Shown here: positions 35,837 through 43,664 of the stretch, in pieces
Layout: each line of letters starts with the position of its first letter
Position numbering within the stretch: the stretch's first letter is position 1
Source of the DNA: Novosphingobium sp. HII-3
GTDB taxonomy: Bacteria > Pseudomonadota > Alphaproteobacteria > Sphingomonadales > Sphingomonadaceae
Direction: 5' to 3'
DNA length: 54,157 bases
Assembly: GCF_002916655.1 (NCBI RefSeq)
Contig: NZ_PPSM01000016.1
Location: forward strand, 1-54,157
The notes under the pieces: model-generated
The model's database searches: none
Seen by the model: the letters and a program-made list of their open reading frames with translations, nothing else
Told to the model about the DNA's origin: nothing
Made by a program: the position numbers and the translations under genes

Positions 35837-35872
35837 TATTCCTATAATGCGGGAACCATCAATCCTATATGG
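35837..35872 (-). promoter_or_regulatory. two inverted CCTATA boxes before the sigma-like gene
   Basis: On the plus strand TATTCCTATAATGC (35837-35850) and CAATCCTATATGG (35860-35872) appear, so both point away from the sigma-like gene they precede. Towards that gene a housekeeping-like TTGATG with TATTTT (18 bp apart) overlaps the first inverted box. The layout would suit autoregulation. No plus-strand gene starts nearby. Confidence 0.5.
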
Positions 35873-35925
35873 AAGTTATCCACTGACGGGTAGCTGGGCG
35901 CCCTTCGCGCAGGCTCTGGGCGGCC

Positions 35926-36879
35926 CTAGCCGAACCGTTCGGGCCTGATATGCTCCCCGACATAGCCAAGGAGCCATGTGCGATGCGCCGCCACGGCTCC
36001 GCCCGCCTGGGCGATTCGGCGCTCCGCCGCCGCTGCCCCGACCTGCGCACCAAGCAGCTTGCGGGCCCGGTCAGGAGCGAGACCGCCAGCCAGAAAACGC
36101 CGGGCATCTCCAAGTCCGAGATGATGGCCGAGGTAAGCCGCGCGCGCGATATCGGCCACGCCGCTCTCGATCGGCACTCCGGCCTTCCGCAGCGACTGCA
36201 CGTTCGCGGATGCGTAGTCGGCTACAGCCTCGATCGAAGCGCGGGGATCATAGCGCAGAGCGAGGAGGGCACCCCTCTTGTCGCCGCGCACCCGCCCATC
36301 CGAATCAAGCCAGCCGTTCTCCCGCGCCCGGCCGTTAAGCCAGGTGCCTGCCCGCTCAGCCTCCCCTTCCCAGGTTCCGTTGAGGAACTGGCCCAGCCCC
36401 GCCGCACTGGAGCGAGGGTTTCGCGAATAAGGCTGCCACGCGCCGCCCGGCCCCTTCGCCGCTTCCGCGTCGATGATCGCCGCGAGCGCAGGGGCGGGAA
36501 TGCCGCTGCGCGCAGCCGCGTCGTTGAGCATAGGGGTGTAGCGTGCGTTGGCCCCATCCCCATCCACATCCACAGTGCGCAGGGCAGCGGGCGCCGGGCC
36601 CGGCTTCTCGACAGCGTTTTCGCCTGTAGCACCCGAAGGCGGTGACGGGCTGGCGTCTTCCGTACTGAGGAGAGACAGAAGGCGTTCGAGCCCGATGGAA
36701 TGAGCCTCTTCGGGCATAGCCGCCGTGGAGGCCGGAACATCGGCGTTCTCTGTCGAGCCAAGCGCCGCGCGCCACAGCCGACCCGCCATCTGCGAACGCG
36801 CCTCATCATAGATCAGACGCGACTTCTGCGTCGCATCCAGGCGAGAGAGCCCCGCCGTAGCGGACGTGCGGTCAATCAC
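35926..36879 (-). CDS. flagellum-associated lytic transglycosylase-like protein
   Basis: 317 residues without an N-terminal signal peptide, which is expected if it leaves by the flagellar export route. A central SLT-like domain spans about residues 115-215: RYTPMLNDAAARSGIPAPAL, AAIIDAEAAKGPGGAWQPYS with a probable catalytic Glu, and SRNPRSSAAGLGQFLNGTWE. This would open peptidoglycan for the rod and supply the missing hydrolase half of FlgJ. It overlaps the fliJ stop by eight bases and closes the flbT-fliI-fliJ operon. The catalytic activity is inferred. Confidence 0.75.
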   Translation of the reverse strand: MIDRTSATAGLSRLDATQKSRLIYDEARSQMAGRLWRAALGSTENADVPASTAAMPEEAHSIGLERLLSLLSTEDASPSPPSGATGENAVEKPGPAPAALRTVDVDGDGANARYTPMLNDAAARSGIPAPALAAIIDAEAAKGPGGAWQPYSRNPRSSAAGLGQFLNGTWEGEAERAGTWLNGRARENGWLDSDGRVRGDKRGALLALRYDPRASIEAVADYASANVQSLRKAGVPIESGVADIARAAYLGHHLGLGDARRFLAGGLAPDRARKLLGAQVGAAAAERRIAQAGGAVAAHRTWLLGYVGEHIRPERFG

Positions 36880-37312
36880 CGCTTGCCCTGCGGCGCTGGA
36901 TGCGGAGGGTCTTCAGGAACGCCGCCGCGCTCATATCATCACTGGTCGCCTGCTCGGCTGCCGCCACTTTTCGGCCCAGATCCGCACGATAGTCCTGGGC
37001 CGCCGTTTCGATGCCGCGCAGAACGCCATATCCATCGATGGCGACTTCTCGCAGCGCCTCAAGCCGATGCTGGAGTTCGGCCTGGCGGTCGGAAAGGGAC
37101 TGCTGCGCGTTCTGCACCCGCCGCTGCCAGCCCGGCGATATCAGGGTCACGTCCGCAGTGGCAAGGAGCGCCTCATCGCGCACTGCAGCACGCATCCGCA
37201 CCTGCTCGCGCTCCACCTGCCCCAGTTCCCTGGCCTCCCGGCGAATAGCGGCGCTGACTTCGTCAAGGTCGCGCTGGCGCACACGCATGGCCGTATCATA
37301 CGGTGTTTTCAT
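36872..37312 (-). CDS. fliJ: flagellar export protein FliJ
   Basis: 146 residues, a coiled-coil protein: VRQRDLDEVSAAIRREAREL, QNAQQSLSDRQAELQHRLEA and a C-terminal AEQATSDDMSAAAFLKTLRI. This two-helix layout and the position right after fliI identify FliJ, the stalk of the export ATPase and a chaperone escort. The start overlaps the fliI stop by four bases. Confidence 0.82.
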   Translation of the reverse strand: MKTPYDTAMRVRQRDLDEVSAAIRREARELGQVEREQVRMRAAVRDEALLATADVTLISPGWQRRVQNAQQSLSDRQAELQHRLEALREVAIDGYGVLRGIETAAQDYRADLGRKVAAAEQATSDDMSAAAFLKTLRIQRRRASGD

Positions 37313-38634
37313 GAAGTCCCTTCCAGGATTGCCCGCAAGGCTGCGAAGTCAGCCGCGACAAAGCTACGGTCACGCTGGTCCTGCGGGAGAAGATCCTCAA
37401 TGCGCGGGGCAAGGGCCACGGCGCGATCGACTTCGGCGTTGGCACCGGGGCGGTAGGCGCCCAGCCGCACCATCTCCTCCATGTCCTTCCACATCGCCAA
37501 TTCCCGCCGCGCCGCGAGGCGTGTGCCATTGTCCTCCGCGGGCAGGCAATGCGGCAAAGTGCGGGAAACGGACCGGAGCACGTCGATAGCAGGATAACGC
37601 CCCCGCTCGGCGATCTGGCGCGTGATCACCACGTGCCCGTCAAGGATACCGCGAACGGCATCCGCCACCGGCTCGTTGTGATCGTCGCCATCGACAAGAA
37701 CGGTAAACAGGCCCGTTATCGCCCCCTGGCCCGGCAAACCCGGTCCCGCGCGCTCCAGCAGACGCGGCAGTTCGGCAAAGACTGTCGGGGTGTACCCCTT
37801 GGTGGCGGGGGGCTCGCCCGCCGCCAGGCCGATCTCGCGCTGCGCCATGGCAAAGCGCGTCACCGAATCCATCAGACACAGAACGTCGAGCCCGGCGTCA
37901 CGGAAATGCTCGGCTATGGCGAGCGTGGTCCACGCAGCCTGCCGCCGCAACAACGCCGGCTCGTCGGACGTCGCGACGACGACGACGCTGCGGGCAAGCC
38001 CCTCCTCGCCAAGGTCATCCTGAATGAATTCCTGAACCTCGCGGCCGCGTTCGCCGATGAGGCCGATGACGGCCACGTCACACTCCGTCCACCGCGCGAG
38101 CATCGACAGCAACGTCGACTTACCGACACCCGAGCCGGCGAAAAGGCCGAGGCGCTGTCCCCGGCACAGCGGCGCAAAGAGGTCGAGCGCACGCACGCCC
38201 GTTTCAATGCGGGCGCCCACCCGGGCGCGGGCGGAGGCGGCGGGCGGAGCGGCCTTCATGCGTCGGTGCTCCGGTCCCTGCACGAGAGGGCCCTTCCCGT
38301 CGACGGGACGGCCGAGGCCATCAACAACGCGGCCCAGCCACTGCGGCGCCACTCTCAAGCCCAGCTGACCGGCGGACAGGTCCGCTCTTGAACCCGAAGC
38401 AATGCCTTCGGGTTCATGGAACGGCATGCAATGCGCGATGCCGTGATCGAGACCGACGACCTCCGCCTCGATCGCGCCGGTCGTTGACTGCAGACTTATG
38501 CGTGAACCGATGCGCGCGGCACCGGCGAGGCCATCCACCTCAATGAGAGCGCCGCGAACCGCCACCACCCGGCCATACCGCCGGTCGGGGGCCAGCATGC
38601 GCAACCCCGCAGCGGCAGCGGCCAGACTCGACAT
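37309..38634 (-). CDS. fliI: flagellar export ATPase FliI
   Basis: 441 residues. An N-terminal beta-barrel (about 1-90) precedes the F1-beta-like ATPase core: Walker A GSGVGKST (167-174), VIGLIGERGREVQEFI, Walker B VLCLMDSVTRFAMAQREIG and the TKGYTPTVFAELPRLLERAG sequence. It energises protein export and unfolds substrates at the base of the gate. It follows flbT by 15 bp in the operon. Confidence 0.97.
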   Translation of the reverse strand: MSSLAAAAAGLRMLAPDRRYGRVVAVRGALIEVDGLAGAARIGSRISLQSTTGAIEAEVVGLDHGIAHCMPFHEPEGIASGSRADLSAGQLGLRVAPQWLGRVVDGLGRPVDGKGPLVQGPEHRRMKAAPPAASARARVGARIETGVRALDLFAPLCRGQRLGLFAGSGVGKSTLLSMLARWTECDVAVIGLIGERGREVQEFIQDDLGEEGLARSVVVVATSDEPALLRRQAAWTTLAIAEHFRDAGLDVLCLMDSVTRFAMAQREIGLAAGEPPATKGYTPTVFAELPRLLERAGPGLPGQGAITGLFTVLVDGDDHNEPVADAVRGILDGHVVITRQIAERGRYPAIDVLRSVSRTLPHCLPAEDNGTRLAARRELAMWKDMEEMVRLGAYRPGANAEVDRAVALAPRIEDLLPQDQRDRSFVAADFAALRAILEGTS

Positions 38635-38649
38635 CCGCGAACGCCCCCG

Positions 38650-39066
38650 TCAGCCTGCGGCTTCGGCGCCAGCGGGAACGAGACGGGCGATCGCTTCCGC
38701 CTCGTAAGCGATAAGCCAGCGGCAATCTGCAAGCGCCTGATAGAATTCGCCCATTGCGACCTTTTCGGCGAAGGTGACGCATACTGCCTTCGCCTCGGCG
38801 GAGACGAGTGCCCCCATCAGCGCTTCCAGCTTCTCCAGCAGCACATGCTGGTGTCGCGCGATATCGGCGGGATCGATATAGGCCATCATGCAGGCGAAAT
38901 AGAGCTGCTTCGCCGGCGTAACTGCGTCCTGCGGCTTCATGACATCGCGCCCGCGCAGGATCGTGGCACTGTTCTCCAGCACAAGATCAGTGCGGCCCAC
39001 CGAGCGCAGGACCGCGCCGTTGACGATGACAGGCTCGCCGTTGCGGAGCGATATGCGAAGGGTCAT
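38650..39066 (-). CDS. flbT: flagellar biosynthesis repressor FlbT
   Basis: 138 residues. The family pattern is visible: MTLRISLRNGEPVIVNGAVL, FENSATILRGRDVM-type and TPAKQLYFACMMAYID, then ARHQHVLLEKLEALMGA. In Caulobacter FlbT binds the flagellin mRNA 5' leader and lowers its translation until the hook is ready. Here it leads an operon with fliI and fliJ. Its CCTATA box shares 17 bases with the flaF box. Confidence 0.93.
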   Translation of the reverse strand: MTLRISLRNGEPVIVNGAVLRSVGRTDLVLENSATILRGRDVMKPQDAVTPAKQLYFACMMAYIDPADIARHQHVLLEKLEALMGALVSAEAKAVCVTFAEKVAMGEFYQALADCRWLIAYEAEAIARLVPAGAEAAG

Positions 39067-39090
39067 GTGGAGATCAGCCTGCTAGGTGTG

Positions 39091-39114
39091 CCCCTATTAT
39101 AGGATGAAAGCCGG
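39091..39114 (-). promoter_or_regulatory. CCTATA flagellar box upstream of flbT
   Basis: Towards flbT it starts CCGGCTTTCATCCTATA, 25-48 bp before the start, then continues ATAGG to make a CCTATAATAGG inverted element. It is the clearest copy of the motif in the window. Confidence 0.7.
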
Positions 39115-39172
39115 TGGGCAGGCACCACGCCTTCCGAATTTTTCGTCCGCGAGTCGCGACCGTCACCCGTTT

Positions 39173-39189
39173 CTTTATCCTACAATGCC
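39173..39189 (+). promoter_or_regulatory. flagellar box upstream of flgE
   Basis: CTTTATCCTACAATGCC, 61 bp before flgE. It has one core substitution (TACAAT for TATAAT) but keeps the TTTATCCTA flank seen at fliF and flbT. Confidence 0.55.
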
Positions 39190-39249
39190 TGTGTCCGGTG
39201 CGAGAGGTGCGCCGCCCAAGGTACGACCGTTGCACCACAGGAGATTGTC

Positions 39250-40602
39250 ATGAGCCTTTATTCCGCTCTCTATGCCGGTGTGTCGGGCCTTAACGCGCAG
39301 TCGAGCGCGATGGCGACGGTGGCCGACAACATCACGAACGTGAACACGGTCGGCTACAAGGGCACCTCGGCCCAGTTCCAGTCGTTGGTGACTGGCGGCA
39401 GCATGACCAGCAACTATTCCGCAGGCGGCGTCACAGCCACGCCCAAGGCGCTCATCTCCAAGCAGGGCATGCTTCAGGCGTCTTCCAGCCTGACCGACGT
39501 GGGCATCGACGGCGCGGGCTTCTTCGTCGTACGCTCCAGCGCGGATTCCAGCGGTGCCATCGCCTATACCCGCGCCGGTTCCTTCACCACGGATTCCTCG
39601 GGGTACCTACGCAACACCGCCGGCTTCTACCTGATGGGCTGGCCGCTCGACGAAGCGGGGAAGTACGTCAACAACGGCAGCCTGACCTCGCTCCAGCCGA
39701 TCCGTCCCAATGCACTGACGGGGGCCGCTGCGGCCACCACCTCCGTCCAGCTTCGCGCCAACCTTGACGCCACTGCGGCCCCGGTGGCCAGCTACGGGGC
39801 AGGCGACATGGCGAGCGGAAAGGTCCTGCCTCAGTTCGCCCGCAGCGTCGAAGTCTTCGACGCACAAGGCGGCGCCCACACGCTGACCTTCAACTTCGTC
39901 AAGACGGACGGGAATACGTGGCACGCCGAAATCACTGCGGATCCGAACGATTTGGCGAGCTTCGTCGATCCCCAGAACATCGGCAAGGAAGCGGCCGCTC
40001 TTCAGGCGGCCAGGGACGCAGGCACCCCCGTCACGCTGCGCAGCGGCATGGTTGAATTCAACGGCGACGGCAGCCTGAAAACCGCAGGCAGCGATCTTTT
40101 CAGCGCGCTCGATCTCAGCTGGGGCAATGGCGCGGAAGCGCCGCTCATCAAGCTCGACCTCGGCTCACCTGACGGCTTCGCCGGTCTGACGCAGTTCGGC
40201 AGCGATTCAGCGCTGCTCTCCTCGACCGTCGATGGCGGCATGCTGGGCACGGTCGCATCGGTCAGCATCTCCGACAACGGGATCGTCAGCGCGGTCTTCG
40301 ATGACGGCACGTCGCGGCCGATCTACCAGTTGCCCCTGGCCACGTTCCAGAACCCGGATGGCCTGACCCGCATCAGCGGCAACGCCTACATCGTTTCGGA
40401 GCAGTCGGGTAACGTCGCCATCAACGAGCCCGGCCTCGTCGGCGGCGGAAAGATCTCGGCCAGCATGCTGGAAACCTCCAACGTCGATCTCGCCGCCGAG
40501 TTCTCCAACATGATCCTCTTTCAGCGTGCCTACAGCGCTTCGTCGAAGATCATCACCACGGTGGACGACATGCTTCAGGAAGTGGGCAACCTGAAGCGCT
40601 GA
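39250..40602 (+). CDS. flgE: flagellar hook protein FlgE
   Basis: 450 residues. The rod/hook N-terminal motif SLYSALYAGVSGLNAQSSAM with DNITNVNTVGYKGT is complete, the middle carries FlgE D1/D2 sequence (LQLRANLDATAAPVASY), and the end has LETSNVDLAAEFSNMILFQR and TVDDMLQEVGNL. It makes the hook outside the cell. It opens the flgE-flgK-flgL unit behind its own box. Confidence 0.97.
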   Translation: MSLYSALYAGVSGLNAQSSAMATVADNITNVNTVGYKGTSAQFQSLVTGGSMTSNYSAGGVTATPKALISKQGMLQASSSLTDVGIDGAGFFVVRSSADSSGAIAYTRAGSFTTDSSGYLRNTAGFYLMGWPLDEAGKYVNNGSLTSLQPIRPNALTGAAAATTSVQLRANLDATAAPVASYGAGDMASGKVLPQFARSVEVFDAQGGAHTLTFNFVKTDGNTWHAEITADPNDLASFVDPQNIGKEAAALQAARDAGTPVTLRSGMVEFNGDGSLKTAGSDLFSALDLSWGNGAEAPLIKLDLGSPDGFAGLTQFGSDSALLSSTVDGGMLGTVASVSISDNGIVSAVFDDGTSRPIYQLPLATFQNPDGLTRISGNAYIVSEQSGNVAINEPGLVGGGKISASMLETSNVDLAAEFSNMILFQRAYSASSKIITTVDDMLQEVGNLKR

Positions 40603-40630
40603 TACAACAGCAAGCCGGACGGTCTGATCC

Positions 40631-42724
40631 ATGTCCCTCAGTTCAATCCTGAACTCCGCCAAGTCGGGGCTTGCCGCCTCGCAGGCGGGGATGCAGACCG
40701 TCTCCACCAATATCGCCAACGTCGGCACGGCGGGCTATGCGCGCCAGACGGTCTCGCAGAGCGCGTCGATAGCCGGCGGGAACGTCACCGGCGTCGTGGT
40801 GGGGGAGCCCGCCCGCGTAGCCGACAAGTTCCTCGAGAACACCGTCTATCAGCGAGGCGGCGAAGCCGGCCGGACGGAGGCCGTTTCAACGTACCTGGAT
40901 CGCCTGCAGTCGCTGCTCGGCACGCCTGGCGCTGACAGCGGGCTGTCAGCCCGTCTGACCGCCATCTCGACATCGATCTCCGAAGTCGGCGGCCTGCAGG
41001 GCTCGCCGGAAGCGATCGCGATGTTCACCGGCAACGTAGCGGACGCGATCTACGCGCTCGATGCCCTTCAATCCGATGTCGGCGCCCTCCGGGCCGATGT
41101 GGAGAGCGAGGTTTCAGACACCGTGGAGCGGGTCAACGTCCTGCTGCGCAAGGTCCACGGCCTCAACGCCGAGGTGTCGCGCCTGCAGGGCCTCGGTCTG
41201 AGCGCCTCCGGCCCAGCCGACGAGCGGATGAACGCGCTGCAGGAACTCAGCGGGCTCGTCGAGGTGAAGGTGCGCGAGCAGCCGGACGGGCGCGTCACGA
41301 TCGACACGGCCTCCGGCCAGGTCCTTCTGGACAAGCGCCTGCGCCAGCTGAATTATGCGTCCGGCGCCGGGGCCTCGGCGGGGATGTACAAAGGCATCAG
41401 CATTCACTTCGCCGCAGACAACGGGGCGCTGGGCGCCTCGGCGGGGGAGACCATCGAGACCAGCGGCGTCGGAGGCAAGCTGGGTGGCCTCATCGACATG
41501 CGCGACCGCGTGCTGCCCGGCTTCACCGACCAGCTGGGCCAGTTGTTTGGCGGTCTGGCGGGCACGCTCAACAAGGTCGCTAACGAAGGGACCGCATCTC
41601 CACCGCCGCAGACGCTTACCGGTCAGCCCAATGGCCTTGTCGCTGCCGACCGGCTCGGCTTCACCGGCAAGGTGACATTCGCCGTCGTCGGGCAGGACGG
41701 TATCCTTGTCGCGAAGACAACGCTCGACTTCGACAGTCCTCCGCCGCTTTCGACCGTCGCCGACGCTGTGGCGGCCATCAACGACGGGCTGGCCCCGGCC
41801 GGATCGGCGTCCTTCGAGAACGGCGTCCTGTCCATCAGCGCCGCCTCGGGCAAGAACGGCATCGCCATCGGGCAGGACCCCGATAGCCCAAGCGACCGGG
41901 CGGGCATCGGTTTCTCGCAGTTCTTCGGCCTGAACAATCTGATCCGTTCGGATCGGAACGCCCTGGCACCCTCCGGCTTCGCGTCCGACGACCCCCACGG
42001 GTTCAGCGCGGATGACGCAGCGCAGATCGTCCTGCGCGATCCGTCCGGCAAGTTGCTCGCCAGCCATGAACTCGACGTCTCCGCCGGAGGCACCTGGGGC
42101 GACCTTGTCGATGGCCTGAACGGAAGCGACCTGGGCAGCTTCGGGCGTTTTGCCCTCGACGATACCGGCCGCATCACCTTTACCGCCAATACGGCAAACG
42201 CGGGGGCGGCGATCACCATCCCCTCCGACGCGACGGACCGCTTCGACACGGGGCTTTCGTTCTCGGCCCTTTCGGGTCTCGGCGGCGCAAGTGCCGCGCT
42301 CGCGACCGCCCATGTCTCGTCCGAGATGGCGACGGACACATCGCGCCTTCCGCTGGCGCGGCTCCAGCTCGATGCCACCCCCGGCCAACAGGCGATCGGC
42401 GCCGCGGATATCCGAGGGGCAAACGCTTTCGTCGATGCGCTTGCCTCCACGATCGACTTTGGCAAGGACGGTCGTTCCACCATCGACATGTTCGCAAGCC
42501 GCTTGCTTGGCGGGGCCGGCGCGCAGGCGTCACTCGCCAAGACCTCGGCCCTCGATGCAAGCGCGCGGCTCGGGGATGCGGTGAACCGTCGGGACTCCTT
42601 CTCCGGCGTCAACATCGACGAGGAACTGGCCCAGATGGTCGTCCTGCAGAACAGCTACTCCGCCTCCGCACGGGTAATCAGCACCGCCTCGCAGATGTAC
42701 GACACTCTGCTCAACATGGTCTAA
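40631..42724 (+). CDS. flgK: hook-filament junction protein FlgK
   Basis: 697 residues, at the long end of the family. The N-terminus is ILNSAKSGLAASQAGMQTVS followed by TNIANVGTAGYARQ. The end is DEELAQMVVLQNSYSASARV and ISTASQMYDTLLNMV. The extra length lies in a beta-rich middle insert (about residues 330-560). It caps the hook and starts the filament. It begins 28 bp after flgE. Confidence 0.95.
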   Translation: MSLSSILNSAKSGLAASQAGMQTVSTNIANVGTAGYARQTVSQSASIAGGNVTGVVVGEPARVADKFLENTVYQRGGEAGRTEAVSTYLDRLQSLLGTPGADSGLSARLTAISTSISEVGGLQGSPEAIAMFTGNVADAIYALDALQSDVGALRADVESEVSDTVERVNVLLRKVHGLNAEVSRLQGLGLSASGPADERMNALQELSGLVEVKVREQPDGRVTIDTASGQVLLDKRLRQLNYASGAGASAGMYKGISIHFAADNGALGASAGETIETSGVGGKLGGLIDMRDRVLPGFTDQLGQLFGGLAGTLNKVANEGTASPPPQTLTGQPNGLVAADRLGFTGKVTFAVVGQDGILVAKTTLDFDSPPPLSTVADAVAAINDGLAPAGSASFENGVLSISAASGKNGIAIGQDPDSPSDRAGIGFSQFFGLNNLIRSDRNALAPSGFASDDPHGFSADDAAQIVLRDPSGKLLASHELDVSAGGTWGDLVDGLNGSDLGSFGRFALDDTGRITFTANTANAGAAITIPSDATDRFDTGLSFSALSGLGGASAALATAHVSSEMATDTSRLPLARLQLDATPGQQAIGAADIRGANAFVDALASTIDFGKDGRSTIDMFASRLLGGAGAQASLAKTSALDASARLGDAVNRRDSFSGVNIDEELAQMVVLQNSYSASARVISTASQMYDTLLNMV

Positions 42725-42736
42725 GGACGACGCTCG

Positions 42737-43645
42737 ATGACCCGCGTAGCCACCATTCCGCTGCAGCAGACACTTTCGAGCGCCATCCAGCGCACACAGC
42801 AGAACCTTGCCGAAAGCCAACTGCAGCTGGCGACGGAAAAGAAGGTCAACGACTACGCCGGGCTCGGTCTCGATGCCGTGAGGACCCTTTCGGCGCGTTC
42901 GATGGTCGCCACGCAGGAGGCGTACAAGAACAACATCAAGCGGGTCTCCACCACCCTCTCGATGTACCAGGGACACCTCGAGCAGATCGACGCGTCCTTG
43001 CTGGACCTGCGGGAAGAACTGTTCAGCGCGGTCGGCACCGGAAATGCGCCGGGGCTGCAAGGTATGATCGAGGAGGCGTTCCTTCAGATCCGCTCCTCGC
43101 TCAACGCGCAGGAATCCGGCGTCCCGATGTTCGCCGGCTCGCGGACCACTCCCCTGCCATTTGTGCCTGAAACGCTGCAGGACACGATCGGCCTCGATGC
43201 CGACGCTGCCTTCGCGAACGACACGGTGCGCCAGGCCGTCCGGGCAGGAGACGGGATGGACGTGCAGTATGGCCTCGTCGCGAGCGATATCGCGACGGGT
43301 CTTGTCCCGGCTTTCCGCGCCCTTGCCGAGGCGGGACCCTTCGGGGAAACGCTGACCGAGGAGCAGGCCGAGGCCATCACCGCGGCCCTGGCACTGCTGG
43401 ATGAAGGGATCACCGGCGTTCGTTCGGTCAATGGAGCGAACGGCCGGCGCCAAGCGCAGGTTGAAGCGCTGGAAACGCGGGCGGATGAGCGCATCAAGCT
43501 TCTCAGTCAGGCGATTGGCGAGGTGGAGGACGCCGACCTTGGCCAGATCGCAATCGACATAACGCAGCGCCAGACGATCCTGCAGGCCAGTTACTCGGTG
43601 TTCTCGCAGTTGAACGCCATGTCGCTGGCCAATTATCTGGACTGA
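42737..43645 (+). CDS. flgL: hook-filament junction protein FlgL
   Basis: 302 residues. Flagellin-like ends: LQQTLSSAIQRTQQNLAESQ, LQLATEKKVNDYAGLGLDAV and C-terminal VEDADLGQIAIDITQRQTIL, ending QLNAMSLANYLD. It forms the second junction zone between hook and filament. It starts 12 bp after flgK. Confidence 0.94.
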   Translation: MTRVATIPLQQTLSSAIQRTQQNLAESQLQLATEKKVNDYAGLGLDAVRTLSARSMVATQEAYKNNIKRVSTTLSMYQGHLEQIDASLLDLREELFSAVGTGNAPGLQGMIEEAFLQIRSSLNAQESGVPMFAGSRTTPLPFVPETLQDTIGLDADAAFANDTVRQAVRAGDGMDVQYGLVASDIATGLVPAFRALAEAGPFGETLTEEQAEAITAALALLDEGITGVRSVNGANGRRQAQVEALETRADERIKLLSQAIGEVEDADLGQIAIDITQRQTILQASYSVFSQLNAMSLANYLD

Positions 43646-43664
43646 GGCCGGTCCTGTCGGGGGA

